64,000 nucleotides of DNA from Thiomonas delicata (GTDB lineage: Bacteria; Pseudomonadota; Gammaproteobacteria; Burkholderiales; Burkholderiaceae_C). Numbering within the stretch: position 1 is the first letter of the stretch; each line of letters begins with the position of its first letter. The stretch spans positions 666,003 through 730,002 of the forward strand of contig NZ_LT592171.1 in assembly GCF_900088825.1 (NCBI RefSeq). Reading direction: 5' to 3'. This document shows, in pieces, positions 48,622 through 58,253 of the stretch. The notes under the pieces were generated by a model that saw only the letters and a program-made list of their open reading frames with translations, did not search any database and was not told the DNA's origin. The position numbers and the translations under genes are program-made.

Positions 48622-49508
48622 GCGGTTTCGTAAATGGCGGAAAGGGGAATCGGCGGATGCGTGCCGTCGAGAATCGCCGCGAGCTCGGCGATGCCGCCGA
48701 ACCAGCTTTCCTGCGGCGCGAGGAAGTCTTCCAGATCCAGACTGCGCAGCAAGGCCCGGCCTTGCGCGTCGTCCTTGGCCGAGAGCAAGGCATGCTGCAG
48801 GCGCATGTGTAGCATGGGAACGAGGTTCTTGCGCGTGACGATGGGCGGAAAGCCGTAGCGCTGCGATTTGGCGACGATGCGCGTTTTCAACGCCGCCTGC
48901 GATTGGCGCCGGTTGAGCACCTCCCAGATGTAGCCGTCGACCGTGCCCGAATCGGCCAGGCCGCTTCCCACCGCCTCCACCACCTTGTGCAGCGAGTAGG
49001 TGTAGAAGGTGCCGCGGAAAAAGCTTTGCGGCGTCTGGCCGAGCGCGCGCAGCGCCACCACCGGCACCAGATAACCCGAGTTGGACAGCGGATCGTCGAA
49101 CGCAAACACGTCGCCGCGCAGGTCGCGGATCGAGTGCGCCTGGGTGCGCCGCGCCGCAGCGATGAGGTAGCTCTGGTACCAAGGCTGCCCGTGCCAGCCG
49201 GGCTGTGCGCACAGCCGCACGAAACCCTTGGCCACGACATAGGGAAATCCGCAAATCCATGCCGCCTCCATTTCGTCCGAGCGCAGCGCTTCCAGGGCTT
49301 CCTGGTAGCTCGACTTCTGGATGATCTGCACCGGCCCGCCGAGCTGCACCTGCAGGAACTGCTGCCAGAGGTGGATCGCGCCGTCGTGCAGGAACACGTC
49401 GGTCACGCCGAAGCGGAACGGCGGCTTGCCGCTACGCGCAGGACTTTGCCCGAAAGCGCTGGATACGGCGCTGCAGGTCGCGGCGGCGAGAAGGGTTCGG
49501 CGGTGCAT
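48618..49508 (-). CDS. aioX: Periplasmic arsenite-binding protein AioX
   Basis: PhnD-like substrate-binding protein of 296 residues that binds arsenite and triggers AioS. The N-terminus (MHRRTLLAAATCSAVSSAFG) is a signal peptide. Cys86 in AAWICGFPYV corresponds to the Cys needed for arsenite binding in known AioX proteins. Divergent from aioB across a 203-bp regulatory region. Confidence 0.9.
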   Translation of the reverse strand: MHRRTLLAAATCSAVSSAFGQSPARSGKPPFRFGVTDVFLHDGAIHLWQQFLQVQLGGPVQIIQKSSYQEALEALRSDEMEAAWICGFPYVVAKGFVRLCAQPGWHGQPWYQSYLIAAARRTQAHSIRDLRGDVFAFDDPLSNSGYLVPVVALRALGQTPQSFFRGTFYTYSLHKVVEAVGSGLADSGTVDGYIWEVLNRRQSQAALKTRIVAKSQRYGFPPIVTRKNLVPMLHMRLQHALLSAKDDAQGRALLRSLDLEDFLAPQESWFGGIAELAAILDGTHPPIPLSAIYETA

Positions 49509-49521
49509 GGTGGCGTCCTCT

Positions 49522-49573
49522 GCGTTACGAAAACGAAACGCTCACGAACTGGCGCGTTACCCGGCGGTAACGC
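49522..49573 (+). promoter_or_regulatory. Tandem 20-bp inverted repeats, candidate AioR enhancer sites
   Basis: Two related palindromes: 49522-49541 (GCGTTACGAAAACGAAACGC) and 49554-49573 (GCGTTACCCGGCGGTAACGC, perfect 8-bp arms). Their start points are 32 bp apart, about three helical turns, so both face the same side. They lie about 75-125 bp upstream of the -24 element, the usual place for sigma-54 activator sites. They are also close to the aioX start and could act on both sides. Confidence 0.65.
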
Positions 49574-49646
49574 CATTGGCGGTGCGCGCCGTCGCCGTGA
49601 GACGCAAGTGCTTGATTCGGCACGATCACGGCGCTCGGGTCGAAGC

Positions 49647-49662
49647 TGGCACGTCCATTGCA
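49647..49662 (+). promoter_or_regulatory. Sigma-54 (-24/-12) promoter of the aioBA operon
   Basis: TGGCACGTCCATTGCA matches the sigma-54 consensus TGGCAC-N5-TTGCA with the invariant GG and GC ten bases apart. Transcription would start near 49673, about 40 bp before aioB. Control of aioBA by RpoN and AioR is established for related bacteria. Confidence 0.9.
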
Positions 49663-49711
49663 AAAGCATGAAGCGCGATTGAGCGTTTCACAACAACCCC
49701 GAGGAGGCATC

Positions 49712-50251
49712 ATGACCGAAAAAGTATCGCGTCGCATTTTTCTCAAAGTCGCCGGAACCAGCGTAGCAGGCGTGGGCGCTGCCGTCAGCCCGGTCGGCTC
49801 CGCAATGGCCGCAGGCGGTGACCAAGCTGCGATTCAGGCGGCAGCCGGCATGGCTGTGCTGCCCTACCCGAAAACCGCGGTGGGCAAGGCCAAGGCGATG
49901 CAGGCCAACACCCCGGTGTCGTTCAGCTACCCGGACGCCGATTCGCCCTGTGTGGCGATCAAGATGGGCCAGCGCGTGGCCGGCGGTGTTGGCCCGGACG
50001 GCGACATCGTCGCTTACAGCAATCTTTGCACCCACATGGGCTGCCCCTTGATGTACGACCCGGCCACGCAGCGTTTCAAGTGCCCCTGTCACTACAGCAT
50101 GTTCGATCCCGAGAAGTCGGGTCAGATGATCTGCGGCCAGGCGACCGAAGATCTGCCGCAAATCCAACTCGAGTACGACCCGGCCTCCGACAGTGTTCGC
50201 GCCGTGGCCGTCACCGGCCTGATCTACGGCCGCCAGGCCAACGTGCTGTAA
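49712..50251 (+). CDS. aioB: Arsenite oxidase small (Rieske) subunit
   Basis: Holds the [2Fe-2S] Rieske cluster that takes electrons from AioA. The 179-residue protein has an N-terminal Tat signal (SRRIFLK followed by a hydrophobic stretch ending GSAMAAG). The Rieske motifs are CTHMGC and CPCHYSMF, which also supply the disulfide cysteines. Start ATG 49712 has a GAGGAGG ribosome binding site; it carries AioA across the membrane. Confidence 0.97.
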   Translation: MTEKVSRRIFLKVAGTSVAGVGAAVSPVGSAMAAGGDQAAIQAAAGMAVLPYPKTAVGKAKAMQANTPVSFSYPDADSPCVAIKMGQRVAGGVGPDGDIVAYSNLCTHMGCPLMYDPATQRFKCPCHYSMFDPEKSGQMICGQATEDLPQIQLEYDPASDSVRAVAVTGLIYGRQANVL

Positions 50252-50278
50252 GCCCATCACCGTCAGGAGACGAACACC

Positions 50279-52804
50279 ATGTCGCAATTCAAGGATCGTG
50301 TCGCGCTGCCGCCGGCAGATGCGCAAAAAACCAATTTGACCTGCCATTTCTGCATCGTGGGCTGTGGCTACCACGCCTACACCTGGGATGCCGACCGCGA
50401 GGGCGGGCGAGCGCCCCACCAGAACGCGCTGGGGCTTGATTTTCGCAAGCAGCTTCCGCCCTTCGCCACCATCATGACCCCGGCGATGACCAATGTCCTG
50501 ACCGACAAGAACGGCAAGCGTAAAGCCGTCATGATCGTGCCTGACAAGGCCTGCGTCGTCAACCAGGGGCTGAGCTCAACCCGCGGGGGCAAAATGGCGT
50601 CCTACTTCTACAACGCAGATGGCCTCACCAAAGAGCGTCTGCTTCACCCCCGTGTCTACTATGGTGACCAGTGGATGGACACCTCCTGGGACTACGCCCT
50701 CCAAGTTTATAGTGGCATGGTCAAAAAAATTCTGGACGAAGATGGTCCAGACGAAATCGCTGTGGCCATGTTTGATCACGGGGGCGCCGGTGGAGGTTTC
50801 GAGAACACCTGGGGCACCGGCAAGCTGATCTTCACCGGTATCCAGACCCCGACGGTACGCATCCATAACCGTCCGGCGTACAACTCCGAATGCTTCGGCA
50901 ACCGTGACATGGGCATATTCGAGCTCAACAACAGCTACGAAGACGCCGAACTCGCCGACGTGATCTGGTCGATCGGCAACAACCCCTACGAGAACCAGAC
51001 CAACTACTTCCTCGTGCACTGGCTGCCCAATCTGCAGGGCGGCACGGTGGACAAGAAGAAGAAAATGTTCCCCGGCGAACCGGTCGGTCCGGGCAAATTC
51101 ATCTTCGTCGACCCGCGTCGCAATCCGTCGATTTCGATTTGTGAGGATCTGGCCAAGGATCAGGTTCTGCACTTGGCGATCAATCCTGGCAGCGATGGCG
51201 CCCTGTTCAATGGCTTGTTGACCTACATCGTCGATCAAGGCTGGATCAACAAGGACTTCATCGCCAAGCATACGGAAGGTTTCGAGGCCGCCGTCAAGGC
51301 CAACGCCATGTCGTTGGACGAGTGCAGTCGCATCACCGGCGTTCCGGTGGCGCAGATCAAGCAGGCTGCGGAGTGGAGCTACAAACCCAAGGCTCCGGGT
51401 AAGCAGCCACGCACCATGCATGCCTTCGAGAAAGGCATCATCTGGGGCAACAACAACTACGTCACTGAACAAGCCATCGGTGCCGTTGTCGTGGCCACGC
51501 ACAATGTGGGCAGCCGACGTGGGACAGGCTGGGTGCGCATGGGCGGTCACCAGGAAGGTTACACACGGCCCCCATATCCGGAACCCAAGTCCCGCTATCC
51601 GGCCGCCGACTTTCCCATTCCGCGCCATGACAAGTTGATCGAGGTTGATACCTACCTCATCAATGGCAAGGGCAAGATGATGACGTTCTGGGCGTGCAAC
51701 ACATTCCAGACCACCAACAATGCCCAGGCTCTGCGCGAAGCCGTCATTCGCCGCAGTCAGATCGTCAAACAGGCCATGGGCCAGGCCCGTGGCGCCACGC
51801 CCAAGGAGATGGTGGACGTCATCTACAAGGCAACGCAAAAGGGCGGGTTGTTTGTCGGGATGATGGATATCTACCCCACGATGATTGCCGAGGCGGCCCA
51901 TGTGATGTTTCCGGGTGCTCTGCCGGGAGAAATGAACCACACCTCGATGAACGGTGAGCGCCGCCTGCGCATGTCCGAGAAGTTCATCGATCCCCCAGGC
52001 GAAGCCTTGCCCGACTGTCTGACCGCCGCGCGTATCGCCAACACCATTCGCGTGATGTACGAGGCCGAAGGCAATGCCAAGATGGCCAAGCGCTTCGAAG
52101 GTTTCGAGTGGACAACCCCAGAAGATGCCTTCAATGATGGATTCCGCCAGGTCGGTCGACCGGGCGCGCCCAAAATCGACAGCGAGGGTTACGCCACGGG
52201 CTACATGGCCACGTATGCACTGCTGCGCAAAGCTGGCAACAACGGCGTGCAGATGCCGATCAAGCAGGTTGATGGAGACAAGCTGCTGGGTTCGCCGACG
52301 CTTTATCCCGACGACAAGTTCGACACGCCCAATGGCAAGATCCAGGTCTTTCCAGCGAAGTGGGATGGTTGGCTCAAACAGGCAGCCGAGGTCAAGGCCA
52401 AGTACAAATTCTGGATCAACAACGGCCGGTTCAACGAAGTCTGGCAGTCTTGGTACAACAACCAATACGACCCCTTCATCATGGACCGTTACCCGATGGC
52501 GGTGATCCAGATGAATCCTGCGGATATGGCGACCCTCGGCGTCAAGCCGACCGATGTGGTCGAAATCTACAACGACTACGGCACCACGATGGCCATGGCC
52601 TACCCGGAGCCGACCATCAAGCCCAACCAGTCCTTCGTCGTCTTCGGCGCTCCCAAAGGTGTCGTGGGTTCCGTGGTGACCACCGCCACAGATGTGCATT
52701 TCCTCGAATATCACAAGGGAACCTGGGCCGACATTCGCCGCGTCGGCTCGATGCCGGACTGGCAACGCACCGTCTCGACCAAGAGCCGCATGTACGGGGT
52801 TTGA
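50279..52804 (+). CDS. aioA: Arsenite oxidase large molybdopterin subunit
   Basis: Oxidises arsenite to arsenate at a bis-MGD molybdenum centre. The protein has 841 residues and no signal peptide (exported with AioB). The [3Fe-4S] cysteines are Cys22, Cys25 and Cys29 in [13 protein letters not shown]; the fourth position of a [4Fe-4S] site is missing as usual in AioA. Other family landmarks include [19 protein letters not shown] and MPDWQRT near the end. It begins 27 bp after aioB. A hairpin terminator-like sequence follows. Confidence 0.98.
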   Translation: MSQFKDRVALPPADAQKTNLTCHFCIVGCGYHAYTWDADREGGRAPHQNALGLDFRKQLPPFATIMTPAMTNVLTDKNGKRKAVMIVPDKACVVNQGLSSTRGGKMASYFYNADGLTKERLLHPRVYYGDQWMDTSWDYALQVYSGMVKKILDEDGPDEIAVAMFDHGGAGGGFENTWGTGKLIFTGIQTPTVRIHNRPAYNSECFGNRDMGIFELNNSYEDAELADVIWSIGNNPYENQTNYFLVHWLPNLQGGTVDKKKKMFPGEPVGPGKFIFVDPRRNPSISICEDLAKDQVLHLAINPGSDGALFNGLLTYIVDQGWINKDFIAKHTEGFEAAVKANAMSLDECSRITGVPVAQIKQAAEWSYKPKAPGKQPRTMHAFEKGIIWGNNNYVTEQAIGAVVVATHNVGSRRGTGWVRMGGHQEGYTRPPYPEPKSRYPAADFPIPRHDKLIEVDTYLINGKGKMMTFWACNTFQTTNNAQALREAVIRRSQIVKQAMGQARGATPKEMVDVIYKATQKGGLFVGMMDIYPTMIAEAAHVMFPGALPGEMNHTSMNGERRLRMSEKFIDPPGEALPDCLTAARIANTIRVMYEAEGNAKMAKRFEGFEWTTPEDAFNDGFRQVGRPGAPKIDSEGYATGYMATYALLRKAGNNGVQMPIKQVDGDKLLGSPTLYPDDKFDTPNGKIQVFPAKWDGWLKQAAEVKAKYKFWINNGRFNEVWQSWYNNQYDPFIMDRYPMAVIQMNPADMATLGVKPTDVVEIYNDYGTTMAMAYPEPTIKPNQSFVVFGAPKGVVGSVVTTATDVHFLEYHKGTWADIRRVGSMPDWQRTVSTKSRMYGV

Positions 52805-52873
52805 ATCGTTCCAATTCTCCCAGGCCACGGCGGCCTCGGGAGAACCGCTGTCCTCCTCGGGCGGCAGTTCCTT

Positions 52874-52900
52874 GGGCTCCTACGCTGGGGCCCTTTTTTT
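52874..52900 (+). terminator. Terminator-like hairpin between aioA and the cytochrome gene
   Basis: GGGCTCC and GGGGCCC form a short stem (52874-52893) followed by seven T (52894-52900). It could reduce transcription of the downstream aio genes relative to aioBA. Confidence 0.65.
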
Positions 52901-52950
52901 GAATGCGGGAGGAGGTGCATTCCATGTCAACCCATCAACCGAGAATCACG

Positions 52951-53262
52951 ATGAAAAAGTTCTTTTTGTGCACATCTCTGGCCCTGTTCGCAGCCCAGGC
53001 CTGGGCCGCCCCTGACATGCTGGCTCTGGCCAAGCAGAAGAACTGCCTGGCCTGCCATGCAGTGGACGCCAAGATCGTCGGCCCCGCCTACAAGGCCGTG
53101 GCCGAAAAATACGCGGGCAAGCCCGGTGCCGAACAGATGCTGGTCAACGCCGTGCTGCACGGCCATGTCGGCACCTGGGGTCAGGTGCCGATGCCGGCCA
53201 ACACCGATGTCACCCCGGCGCAGGCCAAGCAATTGGTGGCATGGATCCTGAGCCTGAAATAA
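52951..53262 (+). CDS. Periplasmic c-type cytochrome of the arsenite oxidase chain
   Basis: A 103-residue class I cytochrome c. Signal peptide (MKKFFLCTSLALFAAQAWA), heme site CLACH, and an axial Met probably in VPMPAN. It probably accepts electrons from AioB and passes them to the respiratory chain. Start ATG 52951 after GAGAATC. The central part is highly similar to the cytochrome part of the fusion gene at 53771. Confidence 0.92.
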   Translation: MKKFFLCTSLALFAAQAWAAPDMLALAKQKNCLACHAVDAKIVGPAYKAVAEKYAGKPGAEQMLVNAVLHGHVGTWGQVPMPANTDVTPAQAKQLVAWILSLK

Positions 53263-53376
53263 AGCAGCAGGACAGAAAACGGAACGGCCGGTGGCGTCAC
53301 CCCATGGCGCCTCCGGCTGGCATGATCCAAGCCCGCAACCTCGCAGGGAGTTCCCTTCATTCCACCCCCGGAAACC

Positions 53377-53733
53377 ATGCACCACGAACTTCCTTTTTCC
53401 AGTGGCGCTGACCGTCGCGCACGAGCCACCGGCAAGCTCCGTAGCACGGACGAGGACGACGTCGCCGCCGTCTTCGAGGCGGCCGCCGAACTGTTCGCCG
53501 CGCTGTCATCCCCGATGCGATTGAGCATCGTCTGCCACCTGCGCGAGCAGGACATGAACGTGCAGCAGATTGCCAACCGGATCGGCAGCAGCCAGCCCAA
53601 CACGTCCCTGCATTTGCGCCAACTGCACCAGATCGGCATTGTGGATCGGTCGAGGAGCGGTCAGTCGGTGACGTACCGCATCCGCAACACCTTCGTGGCC
53701 GATCTGTGCAAGATCGTTTGCCCAGGCCATTGA
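53377..53733 (+). CDS. ArsR-family regulator in the aio operon (AioF-like)
   Basis: A 118-residue winged-helix regulator ([52 protein letters not shown]). It lacks the ELCVCDL metal-binding motif of classical ArsR, so arsenite binding, if any, would use other Cys (VCHL, IVCPGH). An ArsR-type regulator called AioF is known from aio operons of related bacteria. Confidence 0.85.
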   Translation: MHHELPFSSGADRRARATGKLRSTDEDDVAAVFEAAAELFAALSSPMRLSIVCHLREQDMNVQQIANRIGSSQPNTSLHLRQLHQIGIVDRSRSGQSVTYRIRNTFVADLCKIVCPGH

Positions 53734-53770
53734 GGGCGCGTGCAACAGCACTTGATCAGACCTCACCGCC

Positions 53771-54976
53771 ATGCATACCCCACCAGCCTCGCGCTCCAAA
53801 CCCACACCCACGCACGAACTGCCGTTCGGGGCGACCCTGCGCAAGCTGCTCCTGATCATCCCGGCGAGCTTCGCGCTGCCCGTGATCGTCCTGCTTCTGA
53901 TCGCTTCCTACCTGTCCAACACAGTGGGACCAAACCCGGATTCGTCGCCGATGTCCACCCGCGCCATCGTTCGGCGCATTGCACCAGTGGCACAACTCGT
54001 GGTCGCATCCGGCCCTCGAATGGCCGAAAAGTGGAACGCCGCCTCGCTCTCCGCGGCAGCGCCGACACCGAACGCCCAGGCCAAGACACCGGCCACCGCC
54101 CACGCACCTGTGGGCGGCACCAGCGCTTCGGCCATGCTGACCCTGGCCCGGCGGAAGAACTGCCTGACCTGCCATACCGCCGATCACAAGGTCGTCGGCC
54201 CCGCGTACGAGGCCGTGGCCGAGAAATACGCGGGCAAACCCGGTGCCGAGCAGATGCTGGTCAATGCGGTGCTGCACGGCCACGTCGGCACCTGGGGCCA
54301 GGTGCCGACGCCGGCCGAACCGGGGACCAACTCGATCGAGCTGCCCTCGGCATATTTTGACTTTCCTATGTCCAACGCCATGACTCTCGCGGAACCGATC
54401 GACTACGCCGAACTCATTTGCGAGCTCGTGCGCAAACGCCAGCAGACCTCACCCAAGCGGCTGGGCGAACCCGGCCCAGATGCCGGGCAGGTTCGCGAAC
54501 TCTTCACCGCCGCTGCACAGGCGCCCGACCACGGTTTGATCCTGCCCTGGCGCTTCGTGCATGTCTCGGACGCCGGGCGCCAGCGGCTCGGCGAGGCGTT
54601 CGTGCAAGCCCTGCTCGAACGCGACCCCGACGCCACCGCGCAGCAACGCTCCGAGGCACGGGCCAAGGCTGCGCGCGCGCCCTTCCTGGCGCTGGCCATC
54701 GCCCGCCCGCACGACGATGCCAGCCCCGAGATCCCGCCGCGCGAGCGCCTGGTCTCGCTCGGCTGTGCACTGCAAAACATGCTGCTGCTGGCGCACGCCC
54801 ATGGCTTCGGCGCCGGGCTGGTCAGCGGGCAGGCGATGGAGTCGAGAGCCTTGCGCGACTTGTTCAGGCTTGCCGACAACGAACAAGCGGTTTGCTTCAT
54901 CGCTGTCGGCACGGTGGCCAAAGCCAAGACCAGCCGGGTGCGCCCGTCGCCTGTCGATTTCGTCGAGACGTTGTGA
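53771..54976 (+). CDS. Fusion of membrane-anchored cytochrome c and nitroreductase-like domain
   Basis: One 401-residue frame. Residues about 20-50 form a membrane anchor like that of cytochrome c5 (LLLIIPASFALPVIVLLLIA). A cytochrome c domain follows (heme site CLTCH near residue 136), almost the same as the preceding cytochrome, but the expected axial Met is Thr (VPTPAEP) and the last helix is gone. From about 200 on it is a nitroreductase-like flavoprotein (LICELVRKRQQTSPKRL, FTAAAQAPDHGLILPWRFV, LGCALQNMLLLAHAHGFGA). ATG 54368 could start the nitroreductase separately but has no ribosome binding site. Probably created by a deletion joining cyc2 to an aioC-like gene. Confidence 0.75.
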   Translation: MHTPPASRSKPTPTHELPFGATLRKLLLIIPASFALPVIVLLLIASYLSNTVGPNPDSSPMSTRAIVRRIAPVAQLVVASGPRMAEKWNAASLSAAAPTPNAQAKTPATAHAPVGGTSASAMLTLARRKNCLTCHTADHKVVGPAYEAVAEKYAGKPGAEQMLVNAVLHGHVGTWGQVPTPAEPGTNSIELPSAYFDFPMSNAMTLAEPIDYAELICELVRKRQQTSPKRLGEPGPDAGQVRELFTAAAQAPDHGLILPWRFVHVSDAGRQRLGEAFVQALLERDPDATAQQRSEARAKAARAPFLALAIARPHDDASPEIPPRERLVSLGCALQNMLLLAHAHGFGAGLVSGQAMESRALRDLFRLADNEQAVCFIAVGTVAKAKTSRVRPSPVDFVETL

Positions 54977-55004
54977 AACTTTCAGTCGACGCACGGAGAT
55001 TTCG

Positions 55005-55301
55005 ATGCAGACATCGCCCCGAAAAACCACCCACCAAGTCGTGTATTTCGCCCAGAGTTTTCACCGCGGCGAGCCGGAGCAGCGCAGCATGATGCTGGCC
55101 ATCGGCTCCCAAGGCTATGTCGAAGCGGCAGCGCGCGCGCACCGTGATTTGCATCCCGAGGACGGCGTTGCCGTCTATCGGGCACTCATGGACGAGCCCA
55201 CACCGATGAGCTATCGCCTTGTGGACTACTTCAGTTCCGAGCTCGGCGAAGCCTGGCATGAGGGTTTCGCCCCGCACTACCAGCATGGATTGCTCGAGTG
55301 A
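55005..55301 (+). CDS. Small protein of unknown function in the aio operon
   Basis: A 98-residue protein without recognised domain (QVVYFAQSFHRGEPEQRSMM, LVDYFSSELGEAWHEGFAPH). CGGAG precedes its ATG, and its stop overlaps the next gene's start as GTGA, so it is surely translated within the operon. No membrane segment or cysteine is seen. Role in arsenite oxidation unknown. Confidence 0.75.
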   Translation: MQTSPRKTTHQVVYFAQSFHRGEPEQRSMMLAIGSQGYVEAAARAHRDLHPEDGVAVYRALMDEPTPMSYRLVDYFSSELGEAWHEGFAPHYQHGLLE

Positions 55302-55639
55302 CGCACGCCCCGCAGATTTTTGCCAACACCCTCGCGACGACCGACCAGGCCCAAGAAGGTGACGCACTGGAGGCGGTGTTCCAGGAGGCCGCCGAACTCT
55401 TCGCCGCACTCGCCTGCCCGACGCGGTTGCAGATCGTCTGCCAGTTGCGCCACGGCGACCAGACCGTGCATGGACTGGTTGACTGCATCGACAGTTCCCA
55501 ACCCAATATCTCGGGCCATCTGCGCCTGCTCAGACAGGCCGGCATCGTGCGCCGCGAGCGTAGCGGGCGACAGGTCACGTACCGCCTGAGCAGCACACTG
55601 GCCGACGCCTTGTGCGCAGCAGTCTGCATCGTCAACTGA
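55298..55639 (+). CDS. Second ArsR-family regulator in the aio operon
   Basis: A 113-residue winged-helix regulator closely related to the one at 53377 ([52 protein letters not shown]). GTG start at 55298 overlaps the preceding stop. It too lacks ELCVCDL; Cys are in LACP, IVCQ, VDCI and AAVCIVN. Two copies suggest duplication and perhaps different signals. Confidence 0.85.
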   Translation: MTHAPQIFANTLATTDQAQEGDALEAVFQEAAELFAALACPTRLQIVCQLRHGDQTVHGLVDCIDSSQPNISGHLRLLRQAGIVRRERSGRQVTYRLSSTLADALCAAVCIVN

Positions 55640-55680
55640 GATGCCGCACGCGCTGCATCCATCCCGCCCTCAGCCCCTGT

Positions 55681-56817
55681 ATGTCCGAGCGAACCATTCC
55701 CATCGTCGATCACCGCTACGCCTCCAGCGTGCCGGCCGTTCCCGCGCACTCCCACGCGCCCGGTGCGCTGCTGGCCGACAAGTTGGGCCGGCCGCTGCAC
55801 GATCTGCGCATCTCCATCACCGATCGCTGCAATTTCCGCTGCACCTATTGCATGCCCAAAGAGGTGTTCGACGCGCATTACGAATTCCTGCGCCACGCCG
55901 ATCTGCTGCGCTTCGAGGAAATCGAGCGCCTGGCGCGCGTGTTCGTCGGCTTGGGCGTGCGCAAGCTGCGCATCACCGGCGGTGAGCCGCTGCTGCGCAA
56001 GGGCGTGGAGGACCTGGTGGCCATGCTCGCCGCCATCCGCACGCCGGACGGCGAGCCGGTGGAACTGACCATGACCACCAACGCCTCCATCCTCGCGCGC
56101 AAGGCCGAAGCACTGGCGCGGGCCGGTTTGCACCGCGTGACCGTGAGCCTGGACGCCATTGACGACGCCGTCTTCCGCCGCATGAACGATATGGACTTTC
56201 CGGTGCAAACCGTGCTGGAAGGCATCGCCGCGGCGCAGGCCGCCGGACTGCATCCGGTGAAGGTGAACATGGTGGTGCAGCGCGGTGTGAACGACGACCA
56301 GATTCTGCCCATGATCGAGCATTTCCGCGGCAGCGGCGTCGTGCTGCGCTTCATCGAATTCATGGACGTGGGCAACACCAACGGCTGGCGCATGGATCAG
56401 GTGCTGCCCTCGGCCGAGTTGCTGGCGCGCATTGCCCAGCGCCACCCGCTGCACGCGCTCGACCCCACCGTGCTGGGCGAAACCGCCGAGCGCTGGCTGC
56501 TGGACGACGGCAGCCTTGAAATTGGCGCCATCTCCAGCGTCACCCAGGCCTTTTGCCACGACTGCAACCGCGCCCGCTTGTCGATGGAAGGCAAGCTCTA
56601 CCTTTGCCTCTTCGCCAGCCACGGCCACGACCTGCGCGCCCTGCTGCGCGGCGACGCGCAGCAGGGCATACAACAGGCGAGCGACGCCGACTTGCAGGCC
56701 GCCCTCGCCCAAGTCTGGAGCCGGCGTGACGATCGCTATTCCGAGTTGCGCGGGTTTGATGGCGCAGGCTTGCTGCAGGCCGTGCGCAAGCCCGAGATGT
56801 TTGCCATCGGAGGGTGA
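55681..56817 (+). CDS. moaA: GTP 3',8-cyclase MoaA, copy 2 (aio operon)
   Basis: A 378-residue radical-SAM MoaA, very similar along its length to copy 1 at 17785. Motifs: [40 protein letters not shown], terminal Gly-Gly. Its place after aioBA suggests extra cofactor synthesis during arsenite oxidation. moeA copy 2 starts 5 bp later. Confidence 0.94.
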   Translation: MSERTIPIVDHRYASSVPAVPAHSHAPGALLADKLGRPLHDLRISITDRCNFRCTYCMPKEVFDAHYEFLRHADLLRFEEIERLARVFVGLGVRKLRITGGEPLLRKGVEDLVAMLAAIRTPDGEPVELTMTTNASILARKAEALARAGLHRVTVSLDAIDDAVFRRMNDMDFPVQTVLEGIAAAQAAGLHPVKVNMVVQRGVNDDQILPMIEHFRGSGVVLRFIEFMDVGNTNGWRMDQVLPSAELLARIAQRHPLHALDPTVLGETAERWLLDDGSLEIGAISSVTQAFCHDCNRARLSMEGKLYLCLFASHGHDLRALLRGDAQQGIQQASDADLQAALAQVWSRRDDRYSELRGFDGAGLLQAVRKPEMFAIGG

Positions 56818-56821
56818 GCGC

Positions 56822-58117
56822 ATGTCCGCAAGCCTGACGTTTCCTGATCTCGCCGCCGTCGTCTGTTGCGTCGGCAGCTACGACCCCGACGCCCTGCGCG
56901 TCGATCAGGTGCAGGACATCATCGCCTGTTTTGTACGCTCCGTGCGCACCGCCGAGCGCGTCGATATTCGCGCCGCGCTCGGGCGCGTGCTCGCCGCAGA
57001 CGTCATCGCTCCGTTCGACGTGCCCTCGCACGACAACGCCGGCATGGACGGCTACGCGCTGCGCGGCGCCGATCTGGCGGCCGGCGGCGCGGCGGCGCCC
57101 ACAGTTGTCGGCAAAGGTTTGGCCGGCCATGCCTACACCGGCGCCGTGCCGAGCGGCGCCTGCGTGCGCATCATGACCGGCGCCGTCATGCCCGAAGGCT
57201 GCGACACCGTCGTGCCGCAGGAATTCGTGCGCTTGGAAGGCGACGTCGTGCACATCCCTGCAGGCGTGCTCAAGCCAGGCGACAACGCCCGCCAGCGTGG
57301 TGAAGACCTGCGCGCCGGTCAACCCGCACTGGCTGTGGGCAAGCTGCTGCGCCCGGCCGATATCGGGCTGGTTGCATCGCTCGGCTTACCTGAAGTAATG
57401 GTGTGGCGCAAGCTGCGCGTGGCCTTCATGTCCACTGGGGATGAACTGCGCAGCCTGGGCGAGCCACCCGCGCAAGGCAGCGTGTACGACAGCAATCGCT
57501 ACACCCTTTGGGCCATGCTCACCCGCCTGGGCTGCGAGGTGCTGGACCTGGGCGTGGTGCGTGACGACCCCGCCGCGCTCGAAACGGCGCTGCGCCAGGC
57601 CTGCGAAAACGCCGACGCCGTCATCACCTCCGGCGGCGTCAGCGTGGGCGAAGCCGACCATATGCGTGCGGTCATGGCCTCGCTGGGCGACGTGGTGTTC
57701 TGGCGCATCGCCATGCGCCCAGGCCGGCCCATGGCCTTCGGCCGCATCGAAAGCGCGGGCCACGGCGCCATGCTGTTCGGCCTGCCCGGCAACCCGGTGG
57801 CCGTGATGGTGACCTTCTACCACTTCGTGCGCGAGGCCCTCTTGCACATGATGGGGGCGCAGATGCAGCCCCTGCCGCTGCTGAGCGTGGTCGCGCAGAC
57901 CACGTTGCGCAAGCGTCCCGGGCGCACCGAATACCAGCGCGCCGTGCTCGAACGTCTGCCCGACGGGCGCCTGGCCACGCGCACCACCGGCGACCAGGGC
58001 TCCGGCATCCTGCGCTCCATGAGCCGGGCCGACGGCTTCATCGTGCTGCACCACGAACAGGGCAGCGTGCAGGCCGGCGAGTTGGTGGATTTTTTGCCGT
58101 TCGAGGGGCTGGTGTGA
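56822..58117 (+). CDS. moeA: Molybdopterin molybdotransferase MoeA, copy 2 (aio operon)
   Basis: A 431-residue MoeA with DVPSHDNAGMDGYALR, GAVMPEGCDTVVPQE, ITSGGVSVGEAD and GLPGNPVAVM. The N-terminal half differs from copy 1 at many residues, but from about residue 221 to the end the two are identical. Start ATG 56822. Last clear gene of the aioBA operon. Confidence 0.95.
   Translation: MSASLTFPDLAAVVCCVGSYDPDALRVDQVQDIIACFVRSVRTAERVDIRAALGRVLAADVIAPFDVPSHDNAGMDGYALRGADLAAGGAAAPTVVGKGLAGHAYTGAVPSGACVRIMTGAVMPEGCDTVVPQEFVRLEGDVVHIPAGVLKPGDNARQRGEDLRAGQPALAVGKLLRPADIGLVASLGLPEVMVWRKLRVAFMSTGDELRSLGEPPAQGSVYDSNRYTLWAMLTRLGCEVLDLGVVRDDPAALETALRQACENADAVITSGGVSVGEADHMRAVMASLGDVVFWRIAMRPGRPMAFGRIESAGHGAMLFGLPGNPVAVMVTFYHFVREALLHMMGAQMQPLPLLSVVAQTTLRKRPGRTEYQRAVLERLPDGRLATRTTGDQGSGILRSMSRADGFIVLHHEQGSVQAGELVDFLPFEGLV
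57481..58117 (+). repeat. moeA duplicate tract, aio-operon copy
   Basis: Counterpart of 15796-16432 (opposite orientation). Bases 57632-58092 appear identical to copy 1; on either side only synonymous differences are seen. Confidence 0.85.
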
Positions 58118-58253
58118 TGCGAATCTTGCAAACGCGTTGTGGCCAGCTTCTCGTGGAATCGGTGTCCTTTTGGCTGTGGGCGAGGCAAGATGGTTTCCCG
58201 CAGACAAGATCGCGCGTCGACCGGGTCCTGGGGCAAACATGCGGAGGCGATGC

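Noticed and set aside
50576..52828. A 750-codon open frame on the minus strand opposite aioA
   Set aside because: It is the antisense shadow of a clearly real AioA. High GC at third positions keeps the opposite frame open; the translation is His/Val/Asp-rich without any domain.
54368..54976. Annotating the nitroreductase as a separate gene from ATG 54368
   Set aside because: The frame is continuous with the cytochrome part and no ribosome binding site precedes the ATG, so a single fused CDS is reported with this as the alternative.
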